Shown here piece by piece: positions 10,451 through 19,804 of a stretch of DNA of 64,000 nucleotides. Location: assembly GCF_019923725.1 (NCBI RefSeq), contig NZ_JAHXRI010000004.1, forward strand, positions 124,001 to 188,000, read 5' to 3'. Numbering within the stretch: position 1 is the stretch's first letter; the number at the start of each line of letters is the position of its first letter. Under the pieces are notes generated by a model. The model was not told where the DNA came from. It saw only the letters and a list, made by a program, of their open reading frames with translations, and searched no databases. Source of the DNA: Zwartia hollandica. GTDB lineage: Bacteria; Pseudomonadota; Gammaproteobacteria; Burkholderiales; Burkholderiaceae_B. Made by a program: the position numbers and the translations under genes.

Positions 10451-13135
10451 ATGACTCAGCACGTTGGCAAAAAAACATCTCTGGCAGCCGCAAAGCCTAA
10501 ACCCAAAGCGGCCGTCAAGCCAGCGGCAAAAAAGCCCGCAGCAAAAGCGGCGAAACCTGTGCCGAAGTCGTCAGCCAAATCCCCCAAGGCAAGCAAGCCC
10601 GCGGCAAAGCCAGTGGCCAAGCCCAGTAAGGGGACTGCTGCCAAACCGAATAAACCAGCGGCTAAGCCCTCAGCGGCAAAGCCTGTTTCAAAAACGGCAA
10701 AACCTGCCGCTAAATCAGTTAAGGATTCAATGAAGTCGGCTTCACCCAGCAAATCAAAACCCGTTGCGCCCAAAGCACCTGCCGCCAAGACGCCTGTAAA
10801 GGTCGGCGTTGCAAAAGCAGCATCCAAAGCCCCAGCTAAAACACCCGCCAAAACACCGGCTCCTGTCGCAAAAACTGCGGCAGTCAAAACTGCAGTTAAG
10901 CCCGTTGCAAAAGCAGTCGCGAAGGACTCCCCAAAAGTTGAACCAAAAGTGGTCGATGCCAAGCCGGTAGCAAAACCCGCTGCCGGTAAGACCGCGGTTG
11001 CCAAACCTGCGCCCGATCGTGTCGCGCCTGCCGCCCCTGTATCCGCTAAGGCTCCCGGCAAAGTTGATGTGTCCAAGCCTGCTCCGGCACCGGACGATGG
11101 TTCGCCCCCCGCCAAGAAAGCGGGACGCCCGCCCGGCGGTACAGGACGGCGTCCAGGACGTCCTTCCAAAAATCCGAATAACGGGGATGGTGACTTCGGT
11201 GATGCCGGTGATGGTGAGCACGAAGTTGAAGTTATTCCAGACATCAAGCCTGTCAAGCGCGGTAAACGCGGTAAAGGCGATGCGAAGGACCTGATTGCAC
11301 GTGGTCCCGTTACGCCTGAAGAATACGAGGCACGTCGTAATCGTCTCAAGCTTTTGATCAAGCTCGGTAAAGATCGTGGTTACCTCACTTATGGCGAGAT
11401 TAACGATCACCTGCCAGACGATCTGGTCGATGCAGAAGCTATCGATGGCATTATCAGCACGTTTGGCGATATGGGCATTGCCGTGTATGACCAAGCCCCT
11501 GATGCAGAAACACTGTTGCTAGGTGAGAACGCACCGGTTGCCACCTCCGACGATGATGTCGAAGACGAAGCCGAAGCTGCGCTCACCACAGTGGATTCCG
11601 ACTTTGGTCGTACGACTGACCCTGTTCGTATGTATATGCGAGAGATGGGCACTGTCGAACTCTTGACACGTGAAGGCGAAATTGAAATCGCCAAGCGTAT
11701 TGAGGGTGGCTTAAAAGATATGGTCAAAGCGATCTCGACATGTCCCACCACAATCAACGAGATCTTGAACCACGTGCAGCGCGTGCGCGAAGCACAGGCT
11801 CAGATTGATGAAGTCGTAGACGGTCTGGTCGATGACGACGGCGCAGAATACGCCGGTGCAGGTGTCTCTGACGAAGCCGATGAAGATGGTCCAGCAGGTG
11901 GGATGAGCAGTAAACAGCTCGAAGATCTGCGCATCAAAGGCCTGGCCAAGTTTGAGACCGTCGCGACCCATTTCGTGAAGATGCGCGCAGCCTACGAGAA
12001 AGACGGCTACCGCTCCAAGCCTTACATGGCTGCGCAGGAAATCATTCAGAATGAATTGATGGGCATTCGCTTTACCGCCAAAATGGTTGAGCGTTTGGCT
12101 GATACCTTGCGCCAGCAGGTTGAAGAGGTTCGCAAGATTGAACGTGCTGTACTGCACACCTGCGTTGACCGCGCCGGTATGCCACGTACCCACTTCATTA
12201 AAGTGTTCCCAGGTAACGAAACAAATCTTGAGTGGGTCTTGGGCGAGATCGCTGCTGAGGCAGAGTACGCCCATACGCTCAAGCGTCATGTCCCTGCGGT
12301 TCAGGAGCTCCAGCAAAAGTTGATCGACTTGCAGGTGAGGGTGGTATTGCCACTCAAAGACCTGAAAGACGTCAACAAGAAAATGGCAACCGGCGAAGCG
12401 AAGGCACGTAAAGCTAAGCGCGAAATGACGGAAGCCAACTTGCGTTTGGTGATCTCGATTGCTAAAAAATACACAAACCGCGGTCTGCAGTTCTTGGATC
12501 TGATTCAAGAAGGCAACATCGGTTTGATGAAGGCGGTCGATAAGTTCGAATACCGCCGTGGTTACAAGTTCTCAACGTATGCAACATGGTGGATTCGTCA
12601 GGCCATCACGCGCTCGATCGCTGATCAGGCCCGCACGATCCGTATCCCTGTGCACATGATCGAGACGATTAACAAGATGAACCGTATCAGTCGTCAGATT
12701 TTGCAGGAGACAGGTGCTGAGCCGGATCCCGCAACACTGGCCTCCAAGATGGACATGCCTGAAGACAAGATCCGCAAGATCTTGAAGATCGCAAAAGAGC
12801 CGATTTCGATGGAAACACCGATTGGCGATGATGACGATTCACATTTAGGTGATTTCATTGAGGACTTGGCGACCCTGGCGCCCGCCGATGCGGCTCTGCA
12901 TGGTTCGATGCGCGATGTGGTCAAAGAAGTCCTCGACTCCTTGACGCCACGCGAAGCGAAAGTGTTGCGCATGCGTTTCGGTATCGAGATGAGCACTGAT
13001 CAGACCTTGGAAGAGGTAGGTAAGCAGTTTGACGTGACCCGTGAGCGCATACGCCAAATAGAGGCTAAAGCGTTACGTAAGCTGCGTCATCCAAGCCGCT
13101 CTGATAAATTGAAGAGTTTTCTCGAAGGGCAATAA
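10451..13135 (+). CDS. rpoD: RNA polymerase primary sigma factor RpoD with long basic N-terminal tail
   Basis: Housekeeping sigma-70. The conserved part has region 1.1 (around 295-340), region 1.2 starting [11 protein letters not shown] near 390, an acidic non-conserved insert, region 2 with the -10-binding [13 protein letters not shown] segment near 690-710, and region 4.2 with the helix-turn-helix [20 protein letters not shown] near 855-875. The first ~215 residues are a low-complexity tail of Lys, Ala and Pro. It is followed by GRP-type AT-hook-like words at residues 225-227 and 236-238, then an acidic Gly/Asp patch. At 894 residues it is far longer than the E. coli protein (613). Such tails occur in Burkholderiales RpoD. 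Confidence 0.96.
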   Translation: MTQHVGKKTSLAAAKPKPKAAVKPAAKKPAAKAAKPVPKSSAKSPKASKPAAKPVAKPSKGTAAKPNKPAAKPSAAKPVSKTAKPAAKSVKDSMKSASPSKSKPVAPKAPAAKTPVKVGVAKAASKAPAKTPAKTPAPVAKTAAVKTAVKPVAKAVAKDSPKVEPKVVDAKPVAKPAAGKTAVAKPAPDRVAPAAPVSAKAPGKVDVSKPAPAPDDGSPPAKKAGRPPGGTGRRPGRPSKNPNNGDGDFGDAGDGEHEVEVIPDIKPVKRGKRGKGDAKDLIARGPVTPEEYEARRNRLKLLIKLGKDRGYLTYGEINDHLPDDLVDAEAIDGIISTFGDMGIAVYDQAPDAETLLLGENAPVATSDDDVEDEAEAALTTVDSDFGRTTDPVRMYMREMGTVELLTREGEIEIAKRIEGGLKDMVKAISTCPTTINEILNHVQRVREAQAQIDEVVDGLVDDDGAEYAGAGVSDEADEDGPAGGMSSKQLEDLRIKGLAKFETVATHFVKMRAAYEKDGYRSKPYMAAQEIIQNELMGIRFTAKMVERLADTLRQQVEEVRKIERAVLHTCVDRAGMPRTHFIKVFPGNETNLEWVLGEIAAEAEYAHTLKRHVPAVQELQQKLIDLQVRVVLPLKDLKDVNKKMATGEAKARKAKREMTEANLRLVISIAKKYTNRGLQFLDLIQEGNIGLMKAVDKFEYRRGYKFSTYATWWIRQAITRSIADQARTIRIPVHMIETINKMNRISRQILQETGAEPDPATLASKMDMPEDKIRKILKIAKEPISMETPIGDDDDSHLGDFIEDLATLAPADAALHGSMRDVVKEVLDSLTPREAKVLRMRFGIEMSTDQTLEEVGKQFDVTRERIRQIEAKALRKLRHPSRSDKLKSFLEGQ

Positions 13136-13149
13136 GTCCTTCGATTAAA

Positions 13150-13228
<79 letters not shown>

Positions 13229-13234
13229 GTACAC

Positions 13235-13263
13235 AAAGGCTCACAGCGATGTGGGCCTTTTTT
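13235..13263 (+). terminator. Rho-independent terminator of the rpsU-dnaG-rpoD-tRNA unit
   Basis: AAAGGCTCACA (13235-13245) pairs with TGTGGGCCTTT (13250-13260) with one G-T pair and a GCGA tetraloop, then a run of six T. It lies seven bases after the tRNA CCA end. Confidence 0.93.
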
Positions 13264-13338
13264 ATTGATATCGACACATTGGATCGTTAGGCAGTGGATG
13301 AATTTAAGCATCAGCACTTGACAGACATAAAATAAGTG

Positions 13339-13355
13339 GATATCTTTTAGATATC
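13339..13355 (+). promoter_or_regulatory. Candidate operator of the MazF-like toxin-antitoxin pair
   Basis: GATATCT (13339-13345) and AGATATC (13349-13355) form a 7-bp inverted repeat with a TTT centre, 16 bases before the antitoxin ATG. A third GATATC sits at 13265-13270. Inverted repeats next to the start are usual for autoregulated toxin-antitoxin operons. Binding is inferred. Confidence 0.45.
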
Positions 13356-13371
13356 TAATAGTGAGGATCCT

Positions 13372-13659
13372 ATGCCTGCACGTGCCATGACCAACCAAAT
13401 TGCCTTTCGTTATCGAAGTGTCGATAGCGCAACTGGTATTACGCGAGAAACAGCTAAACGCCTGGCCGAGCAACTTGGAGTTGATGAGACACAGGCAATC
13501 CATAGGGCGTTGCATGACTTGGCGGTCAAACTGCTGCCTCAGTACGAGGCCGATGATGGGTCTTTGACAAGCGCTCAGGTCCGTCAGATCAAAAAGAGTG
13601 TGCCGCAGGGTGTTAAGCGTTCGGTACGCTCAAGCCTGTTTGACAGCGAGGCTGCATGA
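13372..13659 (+). CDS. Putative antitoxin paired with a MazF/PemK-like toxin
   Basis: A 95-residue protein not recognised by family from sequence alone. The middle (RETAKRLAEQLGVDETQAIHRALHDLA) looks like a helical DNA-binding or dimerisation unit. The second half is polar, with QVRQIKKSVPQG, as expected for a flexible toxin-neutralising tail. A GAGG ribosome site precedes the ATG. It overlaps the next gene by four bases (ATGA), the layout of antitoxin-toxin operons. It does not show the AbrB-type start of classic MazE/PemI, so it may be a different antitoxin type. The assignment rests mainly on its neighbour. Confidence 0.6.
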   Translation: MPARAMTNQIAFRYRSVDSATGITRETAKRLAEQLGVDETQAIHRALHDLAVKLLPQYEADDGSLTSAQVRQIKKSVPQGVKRSVRSSLFDSEAA

Positions 13660-14066
13660 CAGTGGCTTGGTGGCCAGAGCCAACGGCCGGTGATATCGTG
13701 TGGTGCCATTTTCCAGACAACATCAATCCCAAGCCCAAACCTCGGCCTGCACTGATTCTTAAAGTATTTGATGACGAGACGCCGCAGTTTCACGTAAGCG
13801 TTGCGTACGGTACGAGTCAGCGGACCACGACTCTTTATGGCGGTGAGTTTTCGATTTTGAGAGAGCGTAATCCTACGGCTTATCAAACAGCCGGGTTGAG
13901 CTACGACACCAAGTTCAATTTGAAGCAAGCGATCGATCTACCGTACAACACGGACTGGTTCTCGGTACCACCCGCAGCACCCCAGGGGCAGATACCCAAT
14001 CTCGGTACGTTGCATGCTTCGCTCGTGCCGGCGGTTCAGGCTGCTTACCGCGCAGCAAGAGCCTGA
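13656..14066 (+). CDS. MazF/PemK-like toxin (putative endoribonuclease)
   Basis: The 136-residue protein has the N-terminal GDIVWCHFPDN...KPRPALIL pattern of the PemK/MazF SH3-like barrel, with the usual basic Pro/Lys loop between the first two strands, then VSVAYGTSQ in the third strand. It is somewhat longer than MazF (about 110 residues), with an extra C-terminal segment of roughly 25 residues after a Pro/Gly-rich stretch. MazF toxins cut mRNA at short motifs. The 4-bp overlap with the upstream antitoxin-like gene supports the pair. The catalytic Arg and Thr/Ser could not be assigned with certainty. Confidence 0.65.
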   Translation: MTVAWWPEPTAGDIVWCHFPDNINPKPKPRPALILKVFDDETPQFHVSVAYGTSQRTTTLYGGEFSILRERNPTAYQTAGLSYDTKFNLKQAIDLPYNTDWFSVPPAAPQGQIPNLGTLHASLVPAVQAAYRAARA

Positions 14067-14095
14067 GTCTGCTTAGACTCTCGCATGAAGGCATT

Positions 14096-14116
14096 ACAGT
14101 TTGCCCTTTAAACTGT
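14096..14116 (+). promoter_or_regulatory. Inverted repeat upstream of the TPP-enzyme gene
   Basis: ACAGTTT (14096-14102) and AAACTGT (14110-14116) form a 7-bp inverted repeat with a 7-base centre, 31 bases before the ATG at 14148. It could be an operator or a weak terminator of the toxin gene; there is no T tract. Confidence 0.35.
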
Positions 14117-14147
14117 CTTACAACTCATTAATTTATCGGAAATTTTC

Positions 14148-15833
14148 ATGACTTCAATCCCCGTTACCGTTGCAGAGTACGTTGTTAACCGTTTGGCGGA
14201 TCTAGGTATCGATCGGGTCTTTGGGGTTCCGGGCGATTATTCGTTTCCCTTTGATGATGCCATTGAGGCGTGCGAGCGCCTGCAGTGGATTGTTTGTGCC
14301 AATGAGTTAAACGCTGCGTATGCGGCGGATGGCTATGCAAGGATCAATGGGGTGTCGATTTTGTCTACCACCTATGGGGTAGGCGAGCTCAGTGCTTTGA
14401 ATGGTGTGATGGGAGCCCGGGCACAGCGTTTGCCAGTTTTCCATATTGTTGGCGCACCGAGTACGCAAATTCAAAGACAAGGTTTGATTACGCATCACAC
14501 CTTAGGTGACGGCGTATTTAATAACTTCAAGGCTGCCTCTGAAGCTGCCTGTTGTGTCTCGGCCAATCTGACTCCCGACAACGTGATTGAAGAGATGGAG
14601 CGTGTCATTCGTGAAGCCTTGCGTTTAAGTGCTCCAGCCTATATTTCAGTTCCCATGGATTTGGGGAAAATGCCCATCATCGGCAAGCCAGTCAAAGGTG
14701 TGTCTCTATCGCAAATCAAAAGGACCCATAGCGATCCGGCGGTATTGGCTGCTGCCATTGATTTTGTTATCAACAAACTGCAGGCAAGCAAGAACACCAT
14801 CGCGTTGCCCACGCAGTTTGTGACCAATTACGGGTTAACAACTGCTTTGCTAAATTTTCTGAATACCTCAAATCTCCCTTTTGCCACCACTCCGATGGAC
14901 AAGGGTGTTTTGTCCGAGTCACATCCAGGCTACTTGGGCATCTATAGCGGGATGGGTTCCAGCCCAGTAGATTTGAAAGCGACGGTTGAAGGTGCAGAGC
15001 TGGTGCTGGATATTGGTGGTGTGGTGTTTGAAGATTTCAACACGACGTTTTGGACTGACAATATCGCCTCGACAAAATTGATCGTCTTGGGCGATCAGTT
15101 CGTTCGCATGGGCAGCACTATTTTCACAGGTGTTACCTTGGGTGACATGCTCGAAGGTTTAACTAAGCGTGTGAGTGCTAGGCCTAACTTGTCCGTCAAG
15201 TCTTCCCAGTCTGTCATGCCAATCGTCGGTGCAGATACCGATCCAACATCATCAGATAATTTCTATCCTCGCTTACAAAGCCTGTTGAAGTCGGGCGACG
15301 TCTTAGTTGTCGAGACGGGCACCTGCATTATGTATACCACCCCCATGTTATTGCCTGACGGAGTGGGTTTTCAAACGCAGACCTTATGGGGTTCTATTGG
15401 TTGGGCGACGCCGGCAGCAGAGGGCGTCTGCATGGCTAATAAAAATGGTAGAACGATTCTGGTGACAGGCGATGGGTCTCATCAGTTAACCGCAAATGAA
15501 ATCGGTGTGATGGGGCGCTATGGGATTAAGCCGATCATTTTTGTGTTGAATAACAATATTTTTGGCGTCGAGAACGTGCTCAGCGAAATAGGGCCTTCTT
15601 ACGATGAATTGGCAAAGTGGAAGTATGCACAGATCCCCGCTGCAATGGGTTGCGATACTTGGTTTGCTGCAAGGGTGAGCACAGTGGCGGAGCTAGACGC
15701 TGCAATCAAAAAAGCTAATACGTATGACGGGGCCTCGTACATTGAGGTGATGATTCCGGCTTCAGAGAGTCAGCCCATACCTTTAAACGTTCAAAATCAA
15801 ATTTATAAAACTAATATTCCAGGAAAGTCATAA
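14148..15833 (+). CDS. TPP-dependent 2-keto acid decarboxylase (pyruvate/indolepyruvate decarboxylase family)
   Basis: Thiamine diphosphate enzyme of 561 residues, the normal length for pyruvate or indolepyruvate decarboxylases. Family marks are the cofactor-activating Glu in ANELNAAYAADGYAR (E53), the paired histidines of THHTLGDG (H116-H117), the GDGSHQLT magnesium/TPP motif near 442, and NNNIFGVE near 468-475 with the conserved Glu (E475). The substrate loop reads IFGVE where pyruvate decarboxylases have GYTIE, so the keto acid may differ. The product would be an aldehyde plus CO2. The next gene starts two bases after its stop, so they form an operon. No transport or amino-transfer partner is adjacent. 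Confidence 0.85.
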   Translation: MTSIPVTVAEYVVNRLADLGIDRVFGVPGDYSFPFDDAIEACERLQWIVCANELNAAYAADGYARINGVSILSTTYGVGELSALNGVMGARAQRLPVFHIVGAPSTQIQRQGLITHHTLGDGVFNNFKAASEAACCVSANLTPDNVIEEMERVIREALRLSAPAYISVPMDLGKMPIIGKPVKGVSLSQIKRTHSDPAVLAAAIDFVINKLQASKNTIALPTQFVTNYGLTTALLNFLNTSNLPFATTPMDKGVLSESHPGYLGIYSGMGSSPVDLKATVEGAELVLDIGGVVFEDFNTTFWTDNIASTKLIVLGDQFVRMGSTIFTGVTLGDMLEGLTKRVSARPNLSVKSSQSVMPIVGADTDPTSSDNFYPRLQSLLKSGDVLVVETGTCIMYTTPMLLPDGVGFQTQTLWGSIGWATPAAEGVCMANKNGRTILVTGDGSHQLTANEIGVMGRYGIKPIIFVLNNNIFGVENVLSEIGPSYDELAKWKYAQIPAAMGCDTWFAARVSTVAELDAAIKKANTYDGASYIEVMIPASESQPIPLNVQNQIYKTNIPGKS

Positions 15834-15835
15834 GA

Positions 15836-16936
15836 ATGCGCCAGTCATCACGACGTGATTTCATAAAAGGCTCTGCTGCATCTGTTGCTGCGGTCGCTAG
15901 CACGCAGGCCTTAGGTCAACCCACAACTCAAGCATGCACAAGCACTGCTGATTTTCAGGCAGCAGCGGCGAAGCAGCTTCAGGCGACGACCTCTGGGTGG
16001 AACGATGGCCTAGCTCATCCCATTCCGTACAAAAACGCTCCGGGTCAGGGCAAAGACAGGGCAATTGTTCTGGGTGGCGGTTCAGAGTACATGAGTTCCT
16101 TTTTAGTCGGGTATTTCCATGCCATGCTAAGCAACGGTGTCGATCTACGTTTGGCGGATATTGTGGTGGGAACATCAGCGGGTGCAGTGTTGGGTAGTGC
16201 TTTACTGGGCGGTCGCCTTGATCTTTTTTCTGCAGAGTTTAATCTTTTGGCTTCCTATCCAAAGATCATGGCTAAGTTAGTGCCAACAAAGTCCTTCTCG
16301 CCTAGCCAAGAGCGTGTGATGAAGATGGGTATTGAAGCTAAAGACGGAAGCCCATCCACCATTCAGGCAATTGGACATGCGGCCATGGCGGCCAAGTCTA
16401 TTTCTTCAGAAAAGTTTGAAACGAATATCAAAGTTTTTTTGGGTGATATGAAACATATGCCTAAAAAAATGTACATCACAACGATCGATTGCTATACCGC
16501 TGAGCGTTTAGTTATTGCACCTGACTCAGGTGTTTCCGTCATTACAGCATGCTCAGCCAGCGCGTCCGCGCCAGGTGTGACTGGTCCGACTTGGGTGAAA
16601 GATCGCGTCTGCATGGATGGCAGCATCGGTTCAACCGAAACACATTGCGATATCGTGGCAGGCTCAAAGAGGGCACTGGTGGTTGCCTTAGCCGATACGA
16701 TTGAGCAGGAAAAAGAAGGGCTTCGTTTAAATCGGTTGCCTAATACGATTTTGCAGGAAGTTAAAGATCTCGAGGCAGCTGGCACCAAGACAAAGCTCGT
16801 CGTTGTTGGAATGCTACCCGGCAGAAAAACACTCAGTGTTGTCGACCCAGAAATCATGGAGCCTGCAATCAAATACGGGTATGAGCGCGGAATGCAAGAT
16901 TTACCCGAGATGAAGCGGTTTTGGATGTCGGCGTAA
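15836..16936 (+). CDS. Tat-exported patatin-like phospholipase
   Basis: Predicted lipid acyl hydrolase of 366 residues with a twin-arginine signal (SRRDFIK at residues 5-11, then a hydrophobic stretch ending ALGQ). The patatin dyad is visible: oxyanion loop GGGSEYMSS near 81, nucleophile GTSAGA (S114), and the aspartate in DGSIG (D261). Tat export places the folded enzyme in the periplasm or outside. It is translationally coupled to the decarboxylase, an unusual partner. Function could be phospholipase, lipase or turnover of a storage or cell-envelope lipid; the sequence does not decide. Confidence 0.8.
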   Translation: MRQSSRRDFIKGSAASVAAVASTQALGQPTTQACTSTADFQAAAAKQLQATTSGWNDGLAHPIPYKNAPGQGKDRAIVLGGGSEYMSSFLVGYFHAMLSNGVDLRLADIVVGTSAGAVLGSALLGGRLDLFSAEFNLLASYPKIMAKLVPTKSFSPSQERVMKMGIEAKDGSPSTIQAIGHAAMAAKSISSEKFETNIKVFLGDMKHMPKKMYITTIDCYTAERLVIAPDSGVSVITACSASASAPGVTGPTWVKDRVCMDGSIGSTETHCDIVAGSKRALVVALADTIEQEKEGLRLNRLPNTILQEVKDLEAAGTKTKLVVVGMLPGRKTLSVVDPEIMEPAIKYGYERGMQDLPEMKRFWMSA

Positions 16937-17092
16937 AGTCATTTTTTCTAGCGTAGATGCCCGCTGGAGCTATTTGTATGTAGTTTGATTTGCGTCAATT
17001 GTGCTTTGTGTGGAACCAATAGAATGGGTTCTACCTAGCACTTCCGGCTTTAGTCAGAAATGCGCCGTAGTCAATTAGTGACGGAGCTCAAC

Positions 17093-19066
17093 ATGACAGA
17101 CGGATACAAACTGCTCGATACGCCGAATTACAAGCAAAGCCGGCGACAATTCATGATGTATTCGGTCAGTAGCATTGCCTTGTCTTATTCTGGCGTGACT
17201 GTGGCGGAAGCAACCAAGCAGGTAACCACATATCCAATCTCGGATGAAGTGTTGACCTCGGTCGATCGAATGCTGTCATTTTTAATGCCAGAGAAGCTCA
17301 AGAAATCTGACGTCGAAAAAGGGCTTATTCCCACTGAACTCCATCATGTAGATCAATATCGCCACTATGGTTACGGTGACTATACCTACGGCCCAGGTTT
17401 GCCGATTGAGCGCCGCTTTGATTTGATGCCTGCCGGCTATAAGGCGCAAGATGTCAATCAACTCAGTCGCCTAAGTTCATTCTTTACCTTGAGCGACATT
17501 CATTTAACCGATAAGCAGGCGGGTAATCAGCTTATTGCTATTCAGCAGCTAGATGCTGAATTTGGCGCGCCGATGACCTCCATCTACTCACCCACCATGC
17601 TCACCACTACCCAGGTGCTGGATGCTGCGATTCAAACAGTGAACGCCTTGCATGCCGTGGCATCTTTTGATTTTGGTCTCTCACTGGGCGATACCTGTAA
17701 CTCAACGCAATATAACGAGACACGTTGGTACTTAGATATTTTTGATGGAAAAGTCATTCATCCCAACACAAGTGACGATGCTTCTCAAGATGGAGTCTCC
17801 TATCAACGGCCTTTTAAAGCAGCAGGCCTATCGCCTGATATTGCGTGGTACCAGGTAAACGGCAATCACGATCTATTTATGATTGGAAGCGTCGCTGTCG
17901 ATGCGGATCCAACGTTAAAGCTACGAGAGTCTTACCTCAGTAATCAGATTTGGGCGATAGGCAATGTGCTTCAGCCCATCAAGGGATTTCCATACTTTCC
18001 ATGCTTGTTTGATACGACTAAGGCCTTAAAGTCGCCTGCTATTTATATGGGTACCATTAATGGTGCCTCTGAGGTAGGTGAGATTGTTGGGGCTGGGCTG
18101 GTCAGTGGCTTTAACACGCCACCCATGAATTCACCTAATTCAAATCGTCGCTCTCTAACTAAAAAAGAATGGATTGCTGAATTTTTTAATACAAGTTCGT
18201 TGCCCAAGGGGCACGGGTATCACTTGGTGGATCCTCAATACGCCCAAGAGGAGCCGGACTTTTCTTGTTATAGCTTCTTGCCGAAGGCGGACGTACCCTT
18301 GCGAGTGATCGTGTTGGATAACGTACAAGACCCCAGGGATCAGAGTCATGATATTCATGGCCATGGCTATTTGAGTGCCACGCGCGTTAAGTGACTACGT
18401 AACGAGCTGAAGCAAGCCAAGCAGCGTAATGAACTCATCATCATTGCCTCGCATGTTCCGCTTGCCGTCGCACCAATCGGTAGTGAAATGGAATGGTGGG
18501 AATCTGCTCGCGATCCGAATGCAATATTACATAATGCAACAACCCTATCAGACTTAATTGAGGACATTCAAGAAAATGGTAATGTGATCTGTCTGCTCGC
18601 TGGTCACCGTCACGTCAACACGATTAAGGCATTTAAGGCCCCGCCTGAGGCGCCACCCGAGTATGGGTTTTGGCAAATTGAAACGAGCTCTCTGCATGAT
18701 TTTCCACAACAGTTTCGCACGCTACAGGTTTACTTAAATAGCGACTACACAGTCTCAATCGTTACTGTCAATGTCGATCCTGCAGTCAGAGAGGGCACCC
18801 CCGCTGACAGCGCAAGACGCATGGCTATTGCTGCGCAGCAGATTATTCAGAATGATATGCGACCCAATACACCTAATTTGGAGCGAGCCTTTGGGGCCAT
18901 TCCCGTCTCATCAATGGATCCCACTCGACCACAGAACAACTCAGTCGATGAATCAATTCGGTATGGCGAGGTAGCTGGCATACCTTATTGCGCTTCGTAC
19001 AACGCTGAACTGTTCAAGCCGCTTAGTCCGAACATGGTTCAGATATTAAAAAAGAGATTTGCTTAA
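17093..19066 (+). pseudogene. Metallophosphoesterase with Tat-like signal, interrupted by one in-frame TGA
   Basis: Calcineurin-type metallophosphoesterase resembling the TIGR03768 group. The ATG at 17093 is chosen for its GGAG site six bases upstream; 17060 is an alternative. A twin-arginine-like SRRQFM precedes a hydrophobic stretch. Metal motifs run DIH (D135, H137), GD (D200), GNHD (257-260), then H454 (SHVP) and GHRH (H505, H507). TGA at 18392-18394 (codon 434) splits the frame, but the same frame continues uninterrupted to TAA at 19064-19066, 657 codons in all. Family alignment by eye puts tryptophan (TGG) at the TGA. The 433-residue product lacks three metal-binding histidines and should be inactive unless the stop is read through. 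Confidence 0.8.
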
Positions 19067-19302
19067 TGAGACGAGGTCTTGGCTTTAACGTTGTAAGAAC
19101 GCCGTTTGCGACGCGGACTAAGTTGACGATACGGTTGGCTGAGTTGCTCTTTCTTTTAGTTGGAATATCTGCTGGTGGAGGCCTATGGGCAGGGGCTCCA
19201 TCTGATCCGTTAACTGCAGGACAAAGTCTGGGCATTTACATGGGAATGAAATTGTTGCTCAACCCGATAGGATTCCTTCAGCTGTTAACTATATTAGGTT
19301 GA
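19066..19302 (+). CDS. Small hypothetical protein, possibly decayed N-terminus of a secreted phosphatase
   Basis: A 78-codon frame starts at an ATG sharing a base with the TAA of the metallophosphoesterase (TAATG). It contains a hydrophobic stretch (LAELLFLLVGISAGGG) that could be a signal peptide or membrane helix, then a second hydrophobic C-terminal run. No family is recognised. Because the tyrosine phosphatase remnant directly downstream lacks its own export signal, this frame may be its displaced N-terminal part. Weak evidence that it is a real protein. Confidence 0.25.
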   Translation: MRRGLGFNVVRTPFATRTKLTIRLAELLFLLVGISAGGGLWAGAPSDPLTAGQSLGIYMGMKLLLNPIGFLQLLTILG

Positions 19303-19701
19303 ACGTGATGGAGGATGAGAATTTAATCGTAACGCCTGCTCAAATAGAAGCGCTGTTTAAGAATCCTAAACTGACAAATGAAAATTTGGATGGGTCGGTT
19401 GGTGTTGAGGCGAGCTTTCTTGCACTTTATAAGGACCTAGTGTCGTTACCTAGTGCGCAGTAATGAATATTTATTACCTATGCACGAAAAAGAGTCGAGT
19501 GAATTTATCTTGGGCGGAGGTGACCCTGGCATACCAGATGCGCTGTTTGGGGTGAAGAAAAATTATTTAGAATCTTCTTTTGCTGAGGTGTATCGGCGCT
19601 ACGGTACGATCGAACGCTATTTCTCAGAGGGATTAAAAATCAATTCCAAACAGCAACAACAACTGCAAGACCTGTACTTAGTCGTCCTAAGCCATCAATA
19701 A
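19206..19701 (+). pseudogene. Remnant of a protein tyrosine phosphatase (Y_phosphatase3 type) lacking the catalytic loop
   Basis: Two frames carry adjoining pieces of one family. The first (19206-19463) reads ...AQPDRIPSAVNYIRL... and ...FLALYKDLVSLPSAQ, the segment that precedes the active site. The second, reachable from GTG 19453 to TAA 19701, reads RSNEYLLP...GGGDPGIPDALFGVKKNYLE...YGTIERYFSEGL, the segment that follows it. The expected middle of about 50-60 residues, including the HCxxGKDRTG phosphatase loop, is missing at the junction near 19463, and the frame changes there. Upstream of 19206 the frame has a stop, so the N-terminal part is also lost. A deletion has removed the catalytic core. 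Confidence 0.6.
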
Positions 19702-19804
19702 GGTGCTGGAGCACATTGGTCTGAGGGCAAGGTGGACGGATTATGTCGCGCTTCGGCTATCACTCAGGTAGGATGTAAACTCTTAAAAACCTGCGGAGAT
19801 ACGC

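Noticed and set aside
10456-11361. A 301-codon open frame on the minus strand opposite the start of rpoD
   Set aside because: It mirrors the Lys/Ala/Pro codon repeats of the RpoD tail; the product is Ala/Gly-rich low complexity with no start signal or homology.
18392-18394. TGA as a selenocysteine codon in the metallophosphoesterase
   Set aside because: The aligned residue is Trp and not a catalytic Cys, the metal ligands are His/Asp, and no selenocysteine genes or clear downstream hairpin were seen.
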